From assembly GCA_020205615.1 (NCBI GenBank), contig CM035162.1:29924681-29988680 (forward strand): a stretch of 64,000 bases of DNA. The letters run 5' to 3'. This document shows positions 45,713-58,677 of the stretch, in pieces (positions within the stretch are counted from its first letter, which is position 1; every line of letters starts with the position of its first letter). The position numbers were made by a program, and so were the translations under genes. Source of the stretch: Panax quinquefolius (lineage: Eukaryota > Streptophyta > Magnoliopsida > Apiales > Araliaceae). The notes below the pieces were generated by a model. It ran no database searches. It was not told the origin of the DNA and worked only from the letters and a program-made list of their open reading frames with translations.

Positions 45713-48167
45713 GGAATTTTGCCCTCAAATTAGGGTACGACGTATGATAAAGAGGTGAGGATACCTCAATACCTTTATCGCTTAAAAATATTAAATTCAT
45801 CTTTGAAATCGCCAAAGTTTATTCATTAACAATTCATCTTGCACTACAAAGCAAAAAGATATACAAAATCAGAAACCAATAATGTCGAGACGCAGCCTTT
45901 AATAAGATTACGACCATTTAATTATCCACGCACCATCGCCAAGGATATTCGTGTTTTCAATTACTGGCCATGATTATACCGAATAATCCTTGGTCATAAT
46001 CATACCAAGTCTATCAATGCACTACTACCAAAGACGACTTTTACCACATCCATGAATTAATATTTCATCACGAGACTCAAATTTCAATAATTAATCCATA
46101 TCATCGAATCATCCCCGCACTACTGTGCCAAGGATATTCATTAGTATCACGCACCACAAATTATCCATGCACTACTACCAAAGATATCGTATTCATTAAG
46201 ATCACGACCACAAATTATCCAAGCACCACTACCAAAGATAATCGTGTATTCATTAAGAGTATCACGACCACAAATTATCCATGCACTACTACCAAAGATA
46301 ATCGTGGTATTCATTAAGATCACGCACCATTAAATTATCAATGCACTACTACCAAAGATAATCGTGAATTCATTAAGATTACGACCACAAAATTATCCAT
46401 GACTACTACCAAAGATAATTGTGTATTCATTAGTATCACGACCATAAATTATCCAAGCACTACTACCAAAGATAATCAGATATTCATTAAGATCACGACC
46501 ACAAATTATCCATGCACTACTACCAAAGATAATTGTGTATTCATTAAGTATTCACCATAAATTATCCATGCACTACTACCAAAGATAATTGTGTATTCAT
46601 TAAGTATCACGACCACAAATTATCCACGCACTACTACCAAAGATAATTGTGTATTCATTAGATTATCACAACCACAAATTATCCATGCACTACTACCAAA
46701 GATAATTGTGTATTCATTAAGATCACAACCATAAATTATCCATGCACTACTACCAAAGATAATCATGTATTCATTATATCACGACCACAAATTATCCATG
46801 ACTACTACCAAAGATAATTGTGTATTCATTAAGATATCACGACCACAAATTATCCATGCACTACTACCAAAGATAATTGTGTTTTCAATTACTATTATGA
46901 TTATATAACAACTCGGTCATAATCATACCAAGTCCATCTATGCACTACAAAAGCCATGTATGACTTTCAACATAATATAAATATGAGGATAATGATATAA
47001 AGAATCAATTAAATGAGATAAAGGATAAATATTAAACATTTATAATATAATTTATCCATGATTCAAGAATATCCCCATGTTATCAATCACTTAATAATCT
47101 CTTATAATCTAATATCATTAATATTATAACAATATTTTAATCACTTTAAATTTATAAACAATTTATCTCAATTGTTTACGCTTTTACCATATAATGCATT
47201 TAATCATTCAAAATGCCATACTCATAAGATATCATCACCAATTATCAAATCCCTCATCAAAAAATATGCATATATTCTATATAGGATTCTCTAGCCATAA
47301 AATCATATTTTCAACTTTGTTACTTCACATAACATATTTAACTCATATGTTCAGAATTAAACTATTTTCATGAAAATACCAAATCAGTCCCAAAAATATT
47401 TCTTTTCTGGGATTTAGCATAATATAGTCCCATAATGAAAATATATTTTTCTCGGAATTTTTAAAATTCATTTACTATTTTTCAAAAATCAATTTCTAAT
47501 TAATTCCTTAAGAAATTAGCTACCTCAAGTTTAACTCCAAAATTCCCAAATCTTGGCAGGGACCTTACACATGTTAACGTGAGCTTCCAGTTTAAATTTC
47601 ATGGTCATCTGAGTTATAGAACTCCTCAAGGTTATAGCTTTTCATCGGAAAAACCTAAATATTGAAATAGTCATAACTTGCTCATTTTAAGTCGTAATGA
47701 GCTCATTTTTGGACAGGAGGTACTTTATACCATATACCTTCATGTCCCAAAAGGCCAGAATTTTTCTCATAATTTAAGTGGCCGAAACAGCCCCTCTAAA
47801 ATTATGGCAGCAGCTTTTTTCGTTTTTTACAGCTTTGCACTCCTTTACAAAATCAGTCCACACAAAAATCTACAACACCTTTTCCAGTAATTCCACTTGG
47901 ATTAGTTAGGTAACTCATAGATCTAACTCTAGGACTTGACCACACTCAAAAATTCAAAATATAATAAGAGATATGGTGCAATTGAATTTCATGTTACGCT
48001 TTTCACCAAAATCTGATTTTCAACTCTTTGTGATTTCTAAGAAACTTTCATGTTTTCACATACTAACCAACATAACTCATCATAACACTTACTAATACCA
48101 ATTTATATACCCATGATTTTCATTATTCCAATGCTTTTATTATGTCTTTCATCATAAACCACGTAAA
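45713..48167 (-). other. H interior mosaic replacing pol
   Basis: 45713-45775 is the end of pol. 45790-45865 resembles the C/F array unit. 45880-46140 and 46900-47060 resemble U5 of A/E-type LTRs in antisense (taatcataccaagtc, catgattatacc). 46147-46890 is the expanded array. 47140-47500 matches C at about 7440-7790 (aacaatttat, catttaatcat, tttctgggatttag). 47500-48167 includes ctcatttttggacaggagg and ggccgaaacagcccc, which resemble transcribed LTR sequence of another gypsy family. The same order recurs in I (58678-60970). Confidence 0.75.
46147..46890 (-). repeat. Expanded array with ~57-bp period in H (13 copies)
   Basis: Unit: atcacgaccacaaattatcc, atgcactactaccaaagata, attgtgtattcattaag. 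Thirteen copies, period 55-61 bp. Single diverged copies of this unit occur in U5 of the A/E-type LTRs (e.g. 22398-22445), so the array grew from an LTR segment. Confidence 0.9.
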
Positions 48168-49271
48168 CTGTTCATTTTAGTTGAAGAAATATTTCGAGGG
48201 TTTAAGAAATGGGTTTTGTCATCGTCAATCAATACAAAATTCGATTTCACGCTTCTAGGTAGGCTAGGAAGTCTTCAAGAATACGCCAAGAAATTTATTA
48301 ATGATAGAAATATCATTCAAAATCATATCTCATCCAAGACTTGGATAAGACGTCACATTAATACTAACTGTGACTTCTATCCCTTAACCTCGATAAAGAC
48401 CTCACAATGATACCTATCAACTTGCCATCTTCAAATCAATGACGTCGCTCACAGAAAGTCCGGCTTTTGCATTCCACACAAGGAATTCAACAACGAAAGG
48501 ATCGGGCTCTTTACTTATGGCTTGATATAATGTTGATTAACTTTAGGATTTGGTTACTTTGAATTCAGATAACAGTCGTTGGTTAGGAATGAAAGCTAAC
48601 AACCTTACAATAAGAATAATGAGTAGTTAATCAATCGCTTTCAAAAATTACTTCAAAGGCAAGTATTTTCAAAGAGATAAGATCGGACAGTAACGTGAAA
48701 GTGTTTATTTGAAACAACAAGATTAATAAAATGCGAGGTAACGTAAGGTTTCTCCCAACGAAGTTTCAATAGATAAATCAAAGTCTAATTTCTCCTGAGT
48801 CAAATTTAAACGTTGAACGCAAGCAAGAGAGATAAAAGAATGGGTAGAACCCCAGATTCAATAAGGTATAGACTTCGCAAGAATTTATAATTAACTAACC
48901 AAGCATAACTTCGTCGGGTTACCCACTTTTTGAGAAGTCACGAAAAACGCTTCTTCCCAAAAACCACCGACTTTTGTTTTGTTCAGATCCGCTTTTGGTG
49001 CCACTATCCAAAAATGGACTTGACTTCACTATACGACAAAATCGAGCTAAATGACCTTCTCTTCTTGAAATTTCCACTTATTATCTTTGCCATGATTACC
49101 ACCCAAGTGGTTACCATTCTTAGCATGATAATTTCCCCACGATGGTTATCATTGTTCGATAGCCATTGCCACCAAGATGATTATTATCGTGTTGTTGGTC
49201 GTTACCTTTTGTTTGAGCTAAATCAACACTCATGTGCTTCATTGCTTAACTCAAAGATTTTCAGATGCCAT
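48168..49271 (-). pseudogene. gag: H gag-protease remnant
   Basis: A possible start at 49271 (ATGGCATC) follows the leader, but the gag core is absent: the sequence jumps from the N-terminus to the basic linker and a knuckle remnant (aagaagagaaggtcatttagc). Protease is present (about 48930-48520) with its active site scrambled. The shared TAA is at 48514-48512 and the captured segment is at 48515-48321. RT N-terminal sequence (about 48320-48210) then joins directly to an RNase H scrap (aatatttcttcaac, 48195-48180). No catalytic domain is usable. Confidence 0.8.
48321..48515 (-). other. Captured segment between protease and RT (H copy, 195 bp)
   Basis: Same position and sequence as 61111-61305 in I and as the shortened 13354-13498 in B. 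Its 5' boundary provides the in-frame TAA. The middle (gtgacttctatcccttaacc) resembles C at about 6208-6230. Confidence 0.78.
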
Positions 49272-49442
49272 TCTCAAACACCGTCACAAAACAATGGTTA
49301 ATTGACATGTAACAAATTATCCCTATATTCTCGACCGACCAATTAAATACCAAATAAATTTAGGTAGGTCATACTAGCAAAGGAATTCCCTGCCTCCCTC
49401 CTAAGATTATTCTCACCTCTTAGCTGTGGATCATATCCCTAA

Positions 49443-49453
49443 GCTCGATACCA
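49443..49453 (-). other. Primer binding site of H
   Basis: gctcgatacca on +, TGGTATCGAGC in sense, before the LTR end at 49456. Confidence 0.8.
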
Positions 49454-49455
49454 AC

Positions 49456-51787
49456 CGTGACGCCCAAAATTAGGTATACGCCACCCATCTTGGGTCGCCA
49501 CTTACATGGTACATAAATTCAAATACAACTTACTAACCTAACTGCTGCGGTGTACAATACGACATAAACCGTGAGTTTGAATACAAATATCGTCTACTAG
49601 ATATTATACAAACTCAAAAGGAGTCCTCATTATAATTATTATCACACTATTTCACGTAATAGTGAGGACTACTAATGCTATCTTTCCGACCATCACTGCT
49701 TTTCGACTTTCCCCAGCCTATGTTCTCATTTCCTCAAGAGAATAAAGGAAAGAAAGGGTGAGCTCAACTAGCCCAAGAAGAAATATTATGACTAAGATAA
49801 TGCGTAATAAATTATCATTAGCCTTCAACAAAGTGTTAAACCGATAAAATACAATAGACAACCGCTTTAATCGCAGCTGAATATGTAATCCATTAAAAGA
49901 GTCAAGTAGAGAATAAAGTCTACTATCTTTTAGGGTTTAAAAGGTTTTCATCAATTTTTATCACGAGACTCAATTTTAATAAATAAACCACCACATCTAA
50001 TCATCCCCGTACTACACGGCCAAGGATTTTCATCAAATTATCAATGGTCATGACTATACCGAATCACCCCTCGTCATAATCATACCAAAACTATCCATCA
50101 TCGCATTACATGCCCATCGAGGACTTTTTGTCACATCATTTATATCAAGCCACGATTATACCGAATGATCCTCGGTCATAATCATACTAAGTTCATCTAT
50201 GCACGTAAGCCAAAAGATAACATAATATATCATGAGGATGATGACAATGACATAATAATTCAATAAAACAAGTTCAAGAATTATTTAATCCATGAATTAT
50301 TAATATCCAAATTGTCAACATGATAATCGTTTTTGTAGAGTAAAATTCAAGAATGATCGTAAGAATATTTCCATGAAAAGATATCGATGAAACGCAAATA
50401 TCAAGGATATTCTACTAATTTCATGGAGTATGTAAGTCAAAGTTTTAACCAACCGGGTATAATAAAGAATGGAATAACAAAAAAATCACCACGACGCAGA
50501 TTGTGATGATAAAAGTTATTCCAATGTAATAATAATAACGGAACTGTGTCGTGTGAAATTCACACCCACGGTGATGTTCCAATGTAATAATAAAGATGGA
50601 ACCGCATCCTGTAAAACACACGATAGGATATTCCAAATGTAACGATAAAGATTTTAACCAGTCCTGTAAAAACACATGATAGGATGTTCTAATGTAATAA
50701 TAAAAGCGGAACCAGTCCTGTAAAACACATGCATGTGATGTTCCAATGTAATAATGAAGAATGTCACCAAGTATAGGGTAAATCACAGACACAAAGTTAT
50801 TCCAATGTAATAAATAAGAATGGAATAACATAAGGATTTCACCAAGTATAGGTACGCCAGATATACAAAGTTATGATAGGTATACCACTTTTTACAAAAG
50901 TTATTCCAATGTAATAATAGTGAATGGAATAATGTAAGTCTCTTCAAGAAGAAAGAATAACACCCCTAACCGTAAAAGAAATCTAATACGTAGTAAGTAA
51001 AGAAATAGTAATACTCTTCTTCTTTCTATAATTTTCTCTCTATAGCTTTCTCTATAATTTCTCTCTGTAGTTTCAATGAATTGTAAAGAAAATAATGAAG
51101 GAATGAGCTTCTATTTATAGGAAAATGGAATGCATAAGAATTAATCCATGAACTATCCGTATTGATTTACTTTAATCTGACTATTCCATATTTAAAGAAA
51201 AATCTTTTAAATAAAATATAATATATTCTATTTATATAAAACATTTTACTATGCAAACACTATGCAATACTATGCAAAACACTATGCAAAACACTATGCA
51301 ACACTAATAATAAAATATAATATATTCTATTTATGTAATAACTTTAATAAAGTATTCTATTTTATATAAAGATGTTTCGCTTTATTACGCTAATAATATG
51401 TAATAAAACAAAACGCCATTATCGCTATAATAATTCATATTATTAATCGACAATAATAGAATCAAACCGAGTGACTTTCACATAAAGATTCAATAATCAA
51501 TACCGTAAAGTGCTTACTATGCAACCACACGACATCGCATTTTACTACCTAGTAGTTCAACAAAGATCAATTGTGAAAACTTCCGCCGTTATTTTAATAA
51601 AATATTTTTGTCGCTTTCTCAATCCGACAATAATTTCGCTAGGTCCACCAATGATTGAGTCGCCAGTATTTAATATTCCCTCGCTAAACCGAATATTAAC
51701 CCCCGCAAAAATTTATAAATACTACCCACAACTATAATAATCACACCATAATATAATATAACCACTAAATCTTTATCGATAAAATAC
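49456..51787 (-). repeat. H 5' LTR, U3 end rearranged
   Basis: Starts cgtgacgcccaaaattagg (first base changed). It matches the 3' LTR through the hairpin array (50455-50935), TATA (51112) and ACTATGCAA repeats (51248-51310). The last 75 bp are scrambled and the GGTCTCACA terminus is missing; see the patch at 51788. Confidence 0.82.
51112..51119 (-). promoter_or_regulatory. TATA box of H 5' LTR
   Basis: TATTTATA on +; aligned with 44964 in the other LTR. Confidence 0.7.
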
Positions 51788-51897
51788 TTCATCTACAAGT
51801 GATGCTTCTAGCAAAAATTTATAAATACTACCCAGACAAACTATAATATTATCTCAAATTCACACCATAATATTAAAAAATTATTTCGACTAAAATT
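51788..51897. other. Patchwork junction: G pol scrap plus duplicated LTR tail
   Basis: 51788-51816 (ttcatctacaagtgatgcttc and agcaaaa) matches G-type pol just past the H insertion point (cf. A at 2891-2918). 51811-51897 is a second copy of the H U3 tail (aatttataaatactaccc to aaaatt). Pol then resumes at 51898 (ggagatctcg). The switch point shares GCAAAA between pol and LTR. Confidence 0.75.
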
Positions 51898-53670
51898 GGA
51901 GATCTCGTACGGATTATGATCATAAATCAAATATTTCTTCACACTCAAATGAACTCACTGTGCGACAATCGACGCTGGCTTGAATTGTTGAAAGATTATG
52001 GCGATCATACCATCCAATACCATCCATCTCAAAAAGTTTAACGTGGTAATGATCATATCGGGGTAAGATCATACGCAATACGAAAAGCGATATTGTCAAC
52101 GCAAGGCCCATTTTGCGACTTGCAAAGGATGGAGATAGATTAAAAACCCAGGACTCATGTGATTATGGGCAAATATACGAGTGGTAACCACTTTTAATTG
52201 ATAAAGTTAAAGTTTCCGCCAATGTTACTGAGTAATCGGAAACATGCGAGGAAAAAAAGTGCAAGAAGCGTGCTAAGCAAAGCAAAATCGATGAAGAAGG
52301 AATACTTGAGTCAACTCCAGACTTTAGGTGTTCCTAACGACCTTGATTTAAAGTATAAAATCATGATGAGACACATAACACACCGTCTTAATCCATTCTA
52401 GAGTACCAAAATGTACTCGCATGATCTTCGGTTATACATTTGGTGGAGCAATATGAAGAGAGAGATAAGCGGAGTTTATCTCAAAGTTTTTAACTTGTTA
52501 ACGAAGTCATTATGAGAAGATCAAGTACCAAAAGGTCCATTGCAACCACTTGAAATTCCAGAATGGAAGTGAGCACATTACCATAGATTTCACATCGGTC
52601 TTCCCAAGGTTTCTAAGGCATAGATGCAATTTGGAGTCATTGTTGATAGATCGACCAAGTCCGCTCACTTCTAACCTATACGAAAACTTATACACTTGAA
52701 CGCTCTTGCTCGTACATGCATATAAACGAGATCAGAAGATTGCATGGTATGCAAAGATCCATAGTTTTCCGATCGAGACCCAAGATTCACTTCACGATTT
52801 TTGGGTTAGGTTTACAGCGAAAGTTACGGGCACTTGATTTCTACGATTTATTTTAATTTATATCATCCTCGCATTTGATGGACAGACGGAGAGACTATTC
52901 AAACTCTTCAAGATCTATTAAGACTCGTGGTCCTCGATTTCAAGATAGTTGGGACAAGTTTTTACCATTTGGTGGAGTTTTCCTACAACAATGTTATCAA
53001 GCAAATTGAATATGGCATGGCTCCATTCGAAGCGTTGAATGGGAGAAAGTGTCATTCTCCGAGTATCTTTGGACGAGGGTGGAAGTGAAACAGCGTTGTT
53101 GGGAGTTGGTTGCATATGACTACGAAAGAAAAGATTCAAACGATCCAACAACGATAAAAACTTCACAAGATCGATAAAAGAGTTCTTTGATCTTCATTGA
53201 AAGAATGATGGAATTCGAATTGGAGATCGAGATCATGTGTTGTTACGTCGCCCGTGGAAAGGAGTTACAAGATTTGGAAGAGAGGAAAGCTCAATCCTCG
53301 ATTCATTGGCCCATTTTTAATTCTTGAATAGTGGGAACTGGCCTATAAACTCGCTTTACCGCCTAAGTATGCTCGTGTTCATAATGTTTTTCATATCTAT
53401 TTACGTAAATACGTGAAAGACCAACCACATTATTGAGTTAGAACCAGTGAGATAAAAAGAAGATTTAACGTGTGAAGAGTTACCTGTTAAAATCTTGGAT
53501 AAGAAGGATCATGCTCTACGCTCCAAGGTTATACCTCAAGTCAAAGTTTTGCGGAGAAACCACGATATGGAGGAAATGACTTGGGAGTTAGAATTTGAGA
53601 TGAAGTCAAGGTATCGTCATCTCTTCGACATACCAGGTATGTACCCTAATTTCGAGGACAAAATTTCATA
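51898..53670 (+). pseudogene. pol: G pol pseudogene, 3' part (RNase H end and integrase)
   Basis: Starts in RNase H (ggagatct.tacgg..catAAA, TDHKSL region). It continues through the linker (52200-52350), the integrase N-terminal part (tggagcaatatgaagagag, 52440), core traces (52560-52960, with the SDRDPRFTS block near 52770-52800) and the C-terminal ALYGRKC-like (53030), HVLLR and SRVHN..F blocks, to VKVL.RNHD.EEMTWELE near 53560-53600. Frames change repeatedly. It ends 13 bases before the 3' LTR at an intact polypurine tract. Confidence 0.83.
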
Positions 53671-53682
53671 AGAAGGGGAGGT
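53670..53682 (+). other. Polypurine tract of G
   Basis: AAGAAGGGGAGGT directly before TGTAAG at 53683. A has lost the corresponding bases. Confidence 0.87.
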
Positions 53683-54489
53683 TGTAAGACCACAACTTTT
53701 ATGAATAAAGAATAATGTTCTCGAATTATATTTTTGAATATAATGGTATTGATTTGATATAATGTTATAGTTGTGGGTAATATTTATAAATTTTGCAAAG
53801 TAATCAAGTTGTTATATAATATTCGATTGGTTGGGGAATATTCATTTTAACAAGGAATATTCGTACAATGGCACAATCATTGTTGGACCCCACAACGGAA
53901 TTATTGTCGGATTGAGAAAACGATAAAAATACTTTATGAAAATAACATGGAGGTGTTACCGTTAAAACCTGCTGAACTACATCTTAGTAAAGAAATGCAC
54001 AATGAATGGCAGAGTCGCATACAAAGTAGCATACGGTATTGATTATTGATGCTATACGAGAAGTCACTCAGCTTATACTCAATTAATGCTTTCTGATAAT
54101 CACGTGATCATATTTCTCATATTATTGATTCAATTATTGTTATAAGTGTCATCCGCATTATATGATATATTATTAAATCAATAATTGAGATTCAAGCAGT
54201 TATTCATATTATTATTTGCAATATTAAAATGTCTAGAAGTTACGTCAAGGAGAGGTTTGGTCACCTAATCATGCGCCTAATAAGGAGAAATCCTTATCGA
54301 AAAGCCCCTCTTTCACGAGGAGCGACCTGGTTGTTAAATATTGTGAATTATAATATTAATGATGAATAAGTCCGTGTTGATTAAAGATGAATTTTATAGT
54401 TCCATTGTGTTGGACTTATTTGTGTTAGTATAATTGATGTCCGGAGGATATATTGTTCAATTGGGTATTAGGGGACACTTTTTGTGTTG

Positions 54490-54615
54490 GAAAGTTATTC
54501 TTATTCACGAAGTTACTTATTCACAAGATTACTATTTATGAGTTACTTATTCAAGAGTTACTATTCATGAGTTACTATTCACGAAAGTTACTATTCACCC
54601 GATTACTATTCACTC
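54490..54615 (+). repeat. TTACTATTCAC minisatellite in G 3' LTR
   Basis: About eight units of 14-16 bp upstream of TATA; the 3' copy of 38520-38612, slightly longer. Confidence 0.82.
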
Positions 54616-54869
54616 TAGTATTGATTAAGATTCGGGTATTTGGGTACAATATTATTCCATGAGAGATGTCTAATTTTTGAATAGTTGGTTGAAGATATAA
54701 TATTAAGTCAATATGGACCCGTATTTGGTGGAGTTATAATAGTTAATCAATATGGATCATTTGGTTTAAAGTTTTAATAATAAATCGGTATGGACCGTTG
54801 TTTTAAGTTTTAATAGTAAATTAATACGGACCTGTTTCATGAATTGAATTATTATTCATTCCATTTTCC

Positions 54870-54877
54870 TATAAATA
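54870..54877 (+). promoter_or_regulatory. TATA box of G 3' LTR
   Basis: TATAAATA followed by gaagctcattccttcatt; keeps the base changed in the 5' copy. Confidence 0.7.
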
Positions 54878-56244
54878 GAAGCTCATTCCTTCATTATTTC
54901 TTTTAATTCAATTTGAAACTCTAGAGAGAAAATTATAAGAGAACCTATAGAAAAGTATTCTCGCTACTTCCCTACTCTTTATATTTCAGCTTTTACTAGT
55001 AAGGGTGTTATTTCTTTCTTTTCGTCTTAATGAAGAGAACTTATGTTATTCCATTATTTATTATTTACATTGGAATAACTCAGATAATGCTGCTACCCCA
55101 TACATGGTGACATTCTTCTAATATTCCATTCTTTATTATTCTGCCGGAATATCTTGCGTGCGTTTACGTGGGACACGGTTCCATTATTTATTATTCAGCC
55201 GGAATATCACATCGCGTGCGCGTTCACGCCAAACCGGTTTCATCCTTTATTATTCAGCCGGAATATCATATGCATGCGTTCTGTGGGACTGGTTCCATCC
55301 TTTATTATTCATTGGAATATCCCATTCATGCGTTTTAAGGACACGGTTTCGTTATTTATTATTCATTGGAATAACTTGCTTTTCATGCGATCTATCGCAT
55401 CGCGTGCATGGGTGATTTCTTTTGTTATTCCATTCTTTATTATACTCGGTTGGTTAAAACTTTGACTTCTATACCCATGAAATTAGTGGAATATCTTTGA
55501 TATTTACGCTTCATCCAAATATCTTTTCATGGAAATATTCTTCGAGCATTCTTGAATTTTACTCTACAAAACAAAGATCATGTTAACAATTTGGACGTTA
55601 TCGGATTCCTAGATAAATTAATTCTTGAACTTGTTTTATTGAATTCTTATATCATTGTCATCATCCTCATGTTTATATTTTGTTGAAAGTCATATGTATT
55701 CTTGTAGTGCATAGATGGACTTGGTATGATTATGACGATTGGATTATTCTTGTAATCATGACCGTAATGTTACAAATGATGTGATAAAAGTTCGATTGCC
55801 CGTAGTGCATTGGATGGAGCTTGTTGGCATGATCATGACCATTAATGAATACACAAATATTCTTGGCTCGTAGTATGGATAATTGTGGTCGTGATACTAA
55901 AGAATATCCTCGCCTATAGCGTAAGGGTGATTCGATGATGTGGATTATTTATTGTCGAGTCCCAAATGATAAAAGTGATGAAAAAACCTTTAAATCATAA
56001 AAGATAGTAGATTTCATTCTCTACTTGACTCTTTTAATGGATTGTTTATTCGCAGCTGAAACTTGATATTTATTATATTTTATCGGTTTAACATCATTGA
56101 AGGCTAACAATAAATTATTACATATTATCTTAGTTATAACATTTCTTCTTGGGCTAGTTGAGCTCACCTTTCTTTCACCGTTCTCTTCGTGAAATGAGAA
56201 CGTGGCGGAGACTAAGTGGGAACGAGTGATGGTCCTAGATGGTG

Positions 56245-58664
56245 TGTGACGCCGCCCTAAAATTAGGTATACGTCACCCATCTTCGGGTCGCCACTTACA
56301 TGGTACATAAATTCAAATACAACTTATTAACCTAATCGCCGTGGTACAATACGACATAAATCATGAGTTTGAATACAAATATTGTCTACTAGATATTATA
56401 CAAACTCAAAAGGAGTCCTCATTACAACTATTATCACACTATTTTACTGTAATAGTGAGGACTACTAATGCTATCCTCTCGACCATTACTTCGTTCCCCG
56501 ACTCGTCTCAGTCCTATGTTCTCATTTCCAAGAGAACGGTGAAAGAAAGGGTGAGCTCAACTAGCCCAAGAAGAAATATTATGACTAAGATAATGCGTAA
56601 TAAATTATCATTAGCCTTAAACAAATTGTTAAACCGATAAAATACAATAGACAACCGGTTTAAGCTGCAGGTTGGAATAAGTTAATCCATTAAAAGAGTC
56701 AAGTAGAGAATAAAGTCTACTATCTTTTAGGTTTTAAAAGGTTTTCATCAATTTTATCGCCGAGACTCAAACTTAATAAATAAACCACCACATCTAATCA
56801 TCCCCGCATCACTTGGCCAAGGATTTTCATCAAATTATCAATGGTCATGACTATACCCTAATCACCCTCGGTCATAATCATACCAAAATTTTCCATCATC
56901 GCATTACAGGCACCGAGGACTTTTGTCACATCATTTATATCAAGTCATGATTATACCGAATGATCCCGGTCATAATCATACTAAGTTCATCTACGCACGT
57001 AAGCCAAAGATAACATAATATAACATGAGGATGATGACAATGACATAATAATTCAATAAAACAAGTTCAAGAATTATTTAATCCATGAATTATTAACGTC
57101 CCTTATTGTCACAATACGACATTGCTTTCAGAGTAAAATTCAAGAATGATCGGAAGAATATTTCCATGAAAAGATATTTGGATGAAACGCAAATATCAAG
57201 GATATTCTACTAATTTCATGGAGTATAGAAGTCAAAGTTTTAACCAACCGGGTATAATAAAGAATGGAATAACAAAAGAAATCACCATGCATGCTGATTC
57301 TCAAGATGTATAAAAGTTATTCCAAGTAATAATAATAACGGAACCAGTCGTGAAATTCACACCAACAGATGTTCCAATGTAATAATAAAGATGGAACGGA
57401 TCCTGCAAAAACACATGATAGGATATTCCAATGAATCGATAAAGACGGAACCGTGTCAGGTGTAAAACACATGAGCATGGATGTTCCAACAGTAATAATA
57501 AAGAGCGGAACGAAGTCCTGTAAAACACATGCATGTGGATGTTCCAATGTAATAATAGTAAGAATGTCACCAAGTATGTGGTAAATCACAGATACAAAAG
57601 TTATTCCAATGTAATAAATATGAATGGAATAACATAAGGATTTCACCAAGTATAGGTACGCCGCATATACAAAGTTATGTATAGGGTATACCACTTTTAC
57701 AAAGTTATTCCAAATGTAATAATAATGAATGGAATAATGTAAGTTCTCTTCAAGAAGAAAGAATAACACCCTTTCACCGTAAAAGAACCGAATATGTAAG
57801 TAGTGAAGTAGCAGTATACTCTTCTTCTTTCTATAATTTTTCTCTATAGCTTCTCTCTATAATTTCTCTGTAGTTTCAATGAATTCGTGAGAAAATAATG
57901 AAGGAATGAGCTCTATTTATAGGAAAATGGAATGCATAAGAATTAATCCATGAACGGTCCGTGATTGATTTACTTTAATCGACGGTCCATATTTAAAGAA
58001 AAATCTTTTAAATAAAATATAATATATTCTATTTATATAAAACATTTTACTATGCAAACACTATGCAATACTATGCAAAACACTACGCAAAAAACACTAT
58101 TTAAACACTATGCATAATAAAATATAATATATTCTATTTATGAATAACTTTAATAAAGTATTCTATTTTATATAAAGATGTTTCGCTTTTATTACGTTAA
58201 TAATATTTAATAAAACAAAACGTCATTATCATTATAATAATTCATATTATTAATCGAATAATAATGGAATCAAACCGGGTGACTTCTCACATAAGCATCA
58301 ATAATCAATACCGGTAATGCTACTTTATGTAACCACACACGTGTTCTTTACTTTTACTAATGAAAGTAGTTCAACAAAGATCAACGGTAAAACTTTGCCG
58401 TTATTTCAATAAAATATTTTTGTCGTTTTTTCAATCCGATAATAATTACGTTCATTGGGTCCACCAATGATTGAGTAGTTGTGCGAATATTCCCCGCTAA
58501 ACCGAATATTCCCCCACCAATCGAATATAATATAACCACTTGCATACTTTGCAAAATTTATAAATACTACCCACAACTATAATATTATCTCAAATTCATA
58601 CCATAATATTAAAAATTATTTTGACAAAATTTAAATCTTTATTGATAAAATCTGGGGTCTCACA
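56245..58664 (-). repeat. I 3' LTR (2420 bp)
   Basis: TGTGACGCCGCCC to GGGGTCTCACA. Nearly the same length and order as the H 3' LTR, including the hairpin array (57255-57740) and ACTATGCAA repeats (58050-58110). Confidence 0.87.
57914..57921 (-). promoter_or_regulatory. TATA box of I LTR
   Basis: TATTTATA on +, next to aaggaatgagctc. Confidence 0.7.
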
Positions 58665-58677
58665 ATCTCCCTCCTTA
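58665..58677 (-). other. Polypurine tract of I
   Basis: atctccctccttat on +, ATAAGGAGGGAGAT in sense. Confidence 0.83.

Larger units (their letters stand above)
43303..51787 (-). mobile_element. Element H: antisense non-autonomous element with mosaic interior
   Basis: LTRs at 43303-45699 and 49456 to about 51787, with polypurine tract and primer site. The 3.76-kb interior holds gag-protease remnants (49271-48168) but no RT catalytic core or integrase. Instead there are 2.4 kb of LTR-like sequence with a repeat array. Element I has the same interior. The right boundary is blurred by rearrangement; insertion into G pol is shown by continuity of the pol sequence. Confidence 0.85.
37706..56244 (+). 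mobile_element. Element G: sense gypsy element inserted in E's 5' LTR, split by H and cut by I
   Basis: 5' LTR 37706-40462, primer site, gag, first part of pol to 43302, then H; pol resumes near 51788, polypurine tract, and 3' LTR from 53683 until I at 56245. The pol reading order continues exactly across H. It carries every domain but is heavily frameshifted. Confidence 0.87.
53683..56244 (+). repeat. G 3' LTR, truncated by I
   Basis: Matches the 5' LTR from TGTAAGACC to cctagatggtg. It includes the ttactattcac minisatellite (54490-54615), aatatggacc motifs (54705-54840), TATA (54870), hairpin array (55045-55440) and tatgattatga repeats. The last about 220 bp of the LTR are cut off by I at 56245. 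Confidence 0.85.

Noticed and set aside
46147..46890. CRISPR-like regular spacing
   Set aside because: Eukaryotic retroelement context; the whole unit is repeated, with no unique spacers.
47678..47890. 70-codon frame in the H interior as a host gene fragment
   Set aside because: The homologous place in I (about 60460-60680) does not keep the frame, and the sequence resembles LTR leader sequence (ctcatttttggacagg, ggccgaaacagcccc).
52198..52401. 67-codon lysine-rich frame as a small basic protein
   Set aside because: It corresponds to the RNase H-integrase linker and N-terminal integrase region of G, as seen antisense in E near 26380-26600.
57317..57769. 150-codon antisense frame and similar ones at 50445-50831, 10006-10311, 22831-23136, 55154-55465
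   Set aside because: They lie in the hairpin arrays of LTRs and read as repeated tyrosine/phenylalanine/isoleucine-rich strings; different LTR copies open different frames.
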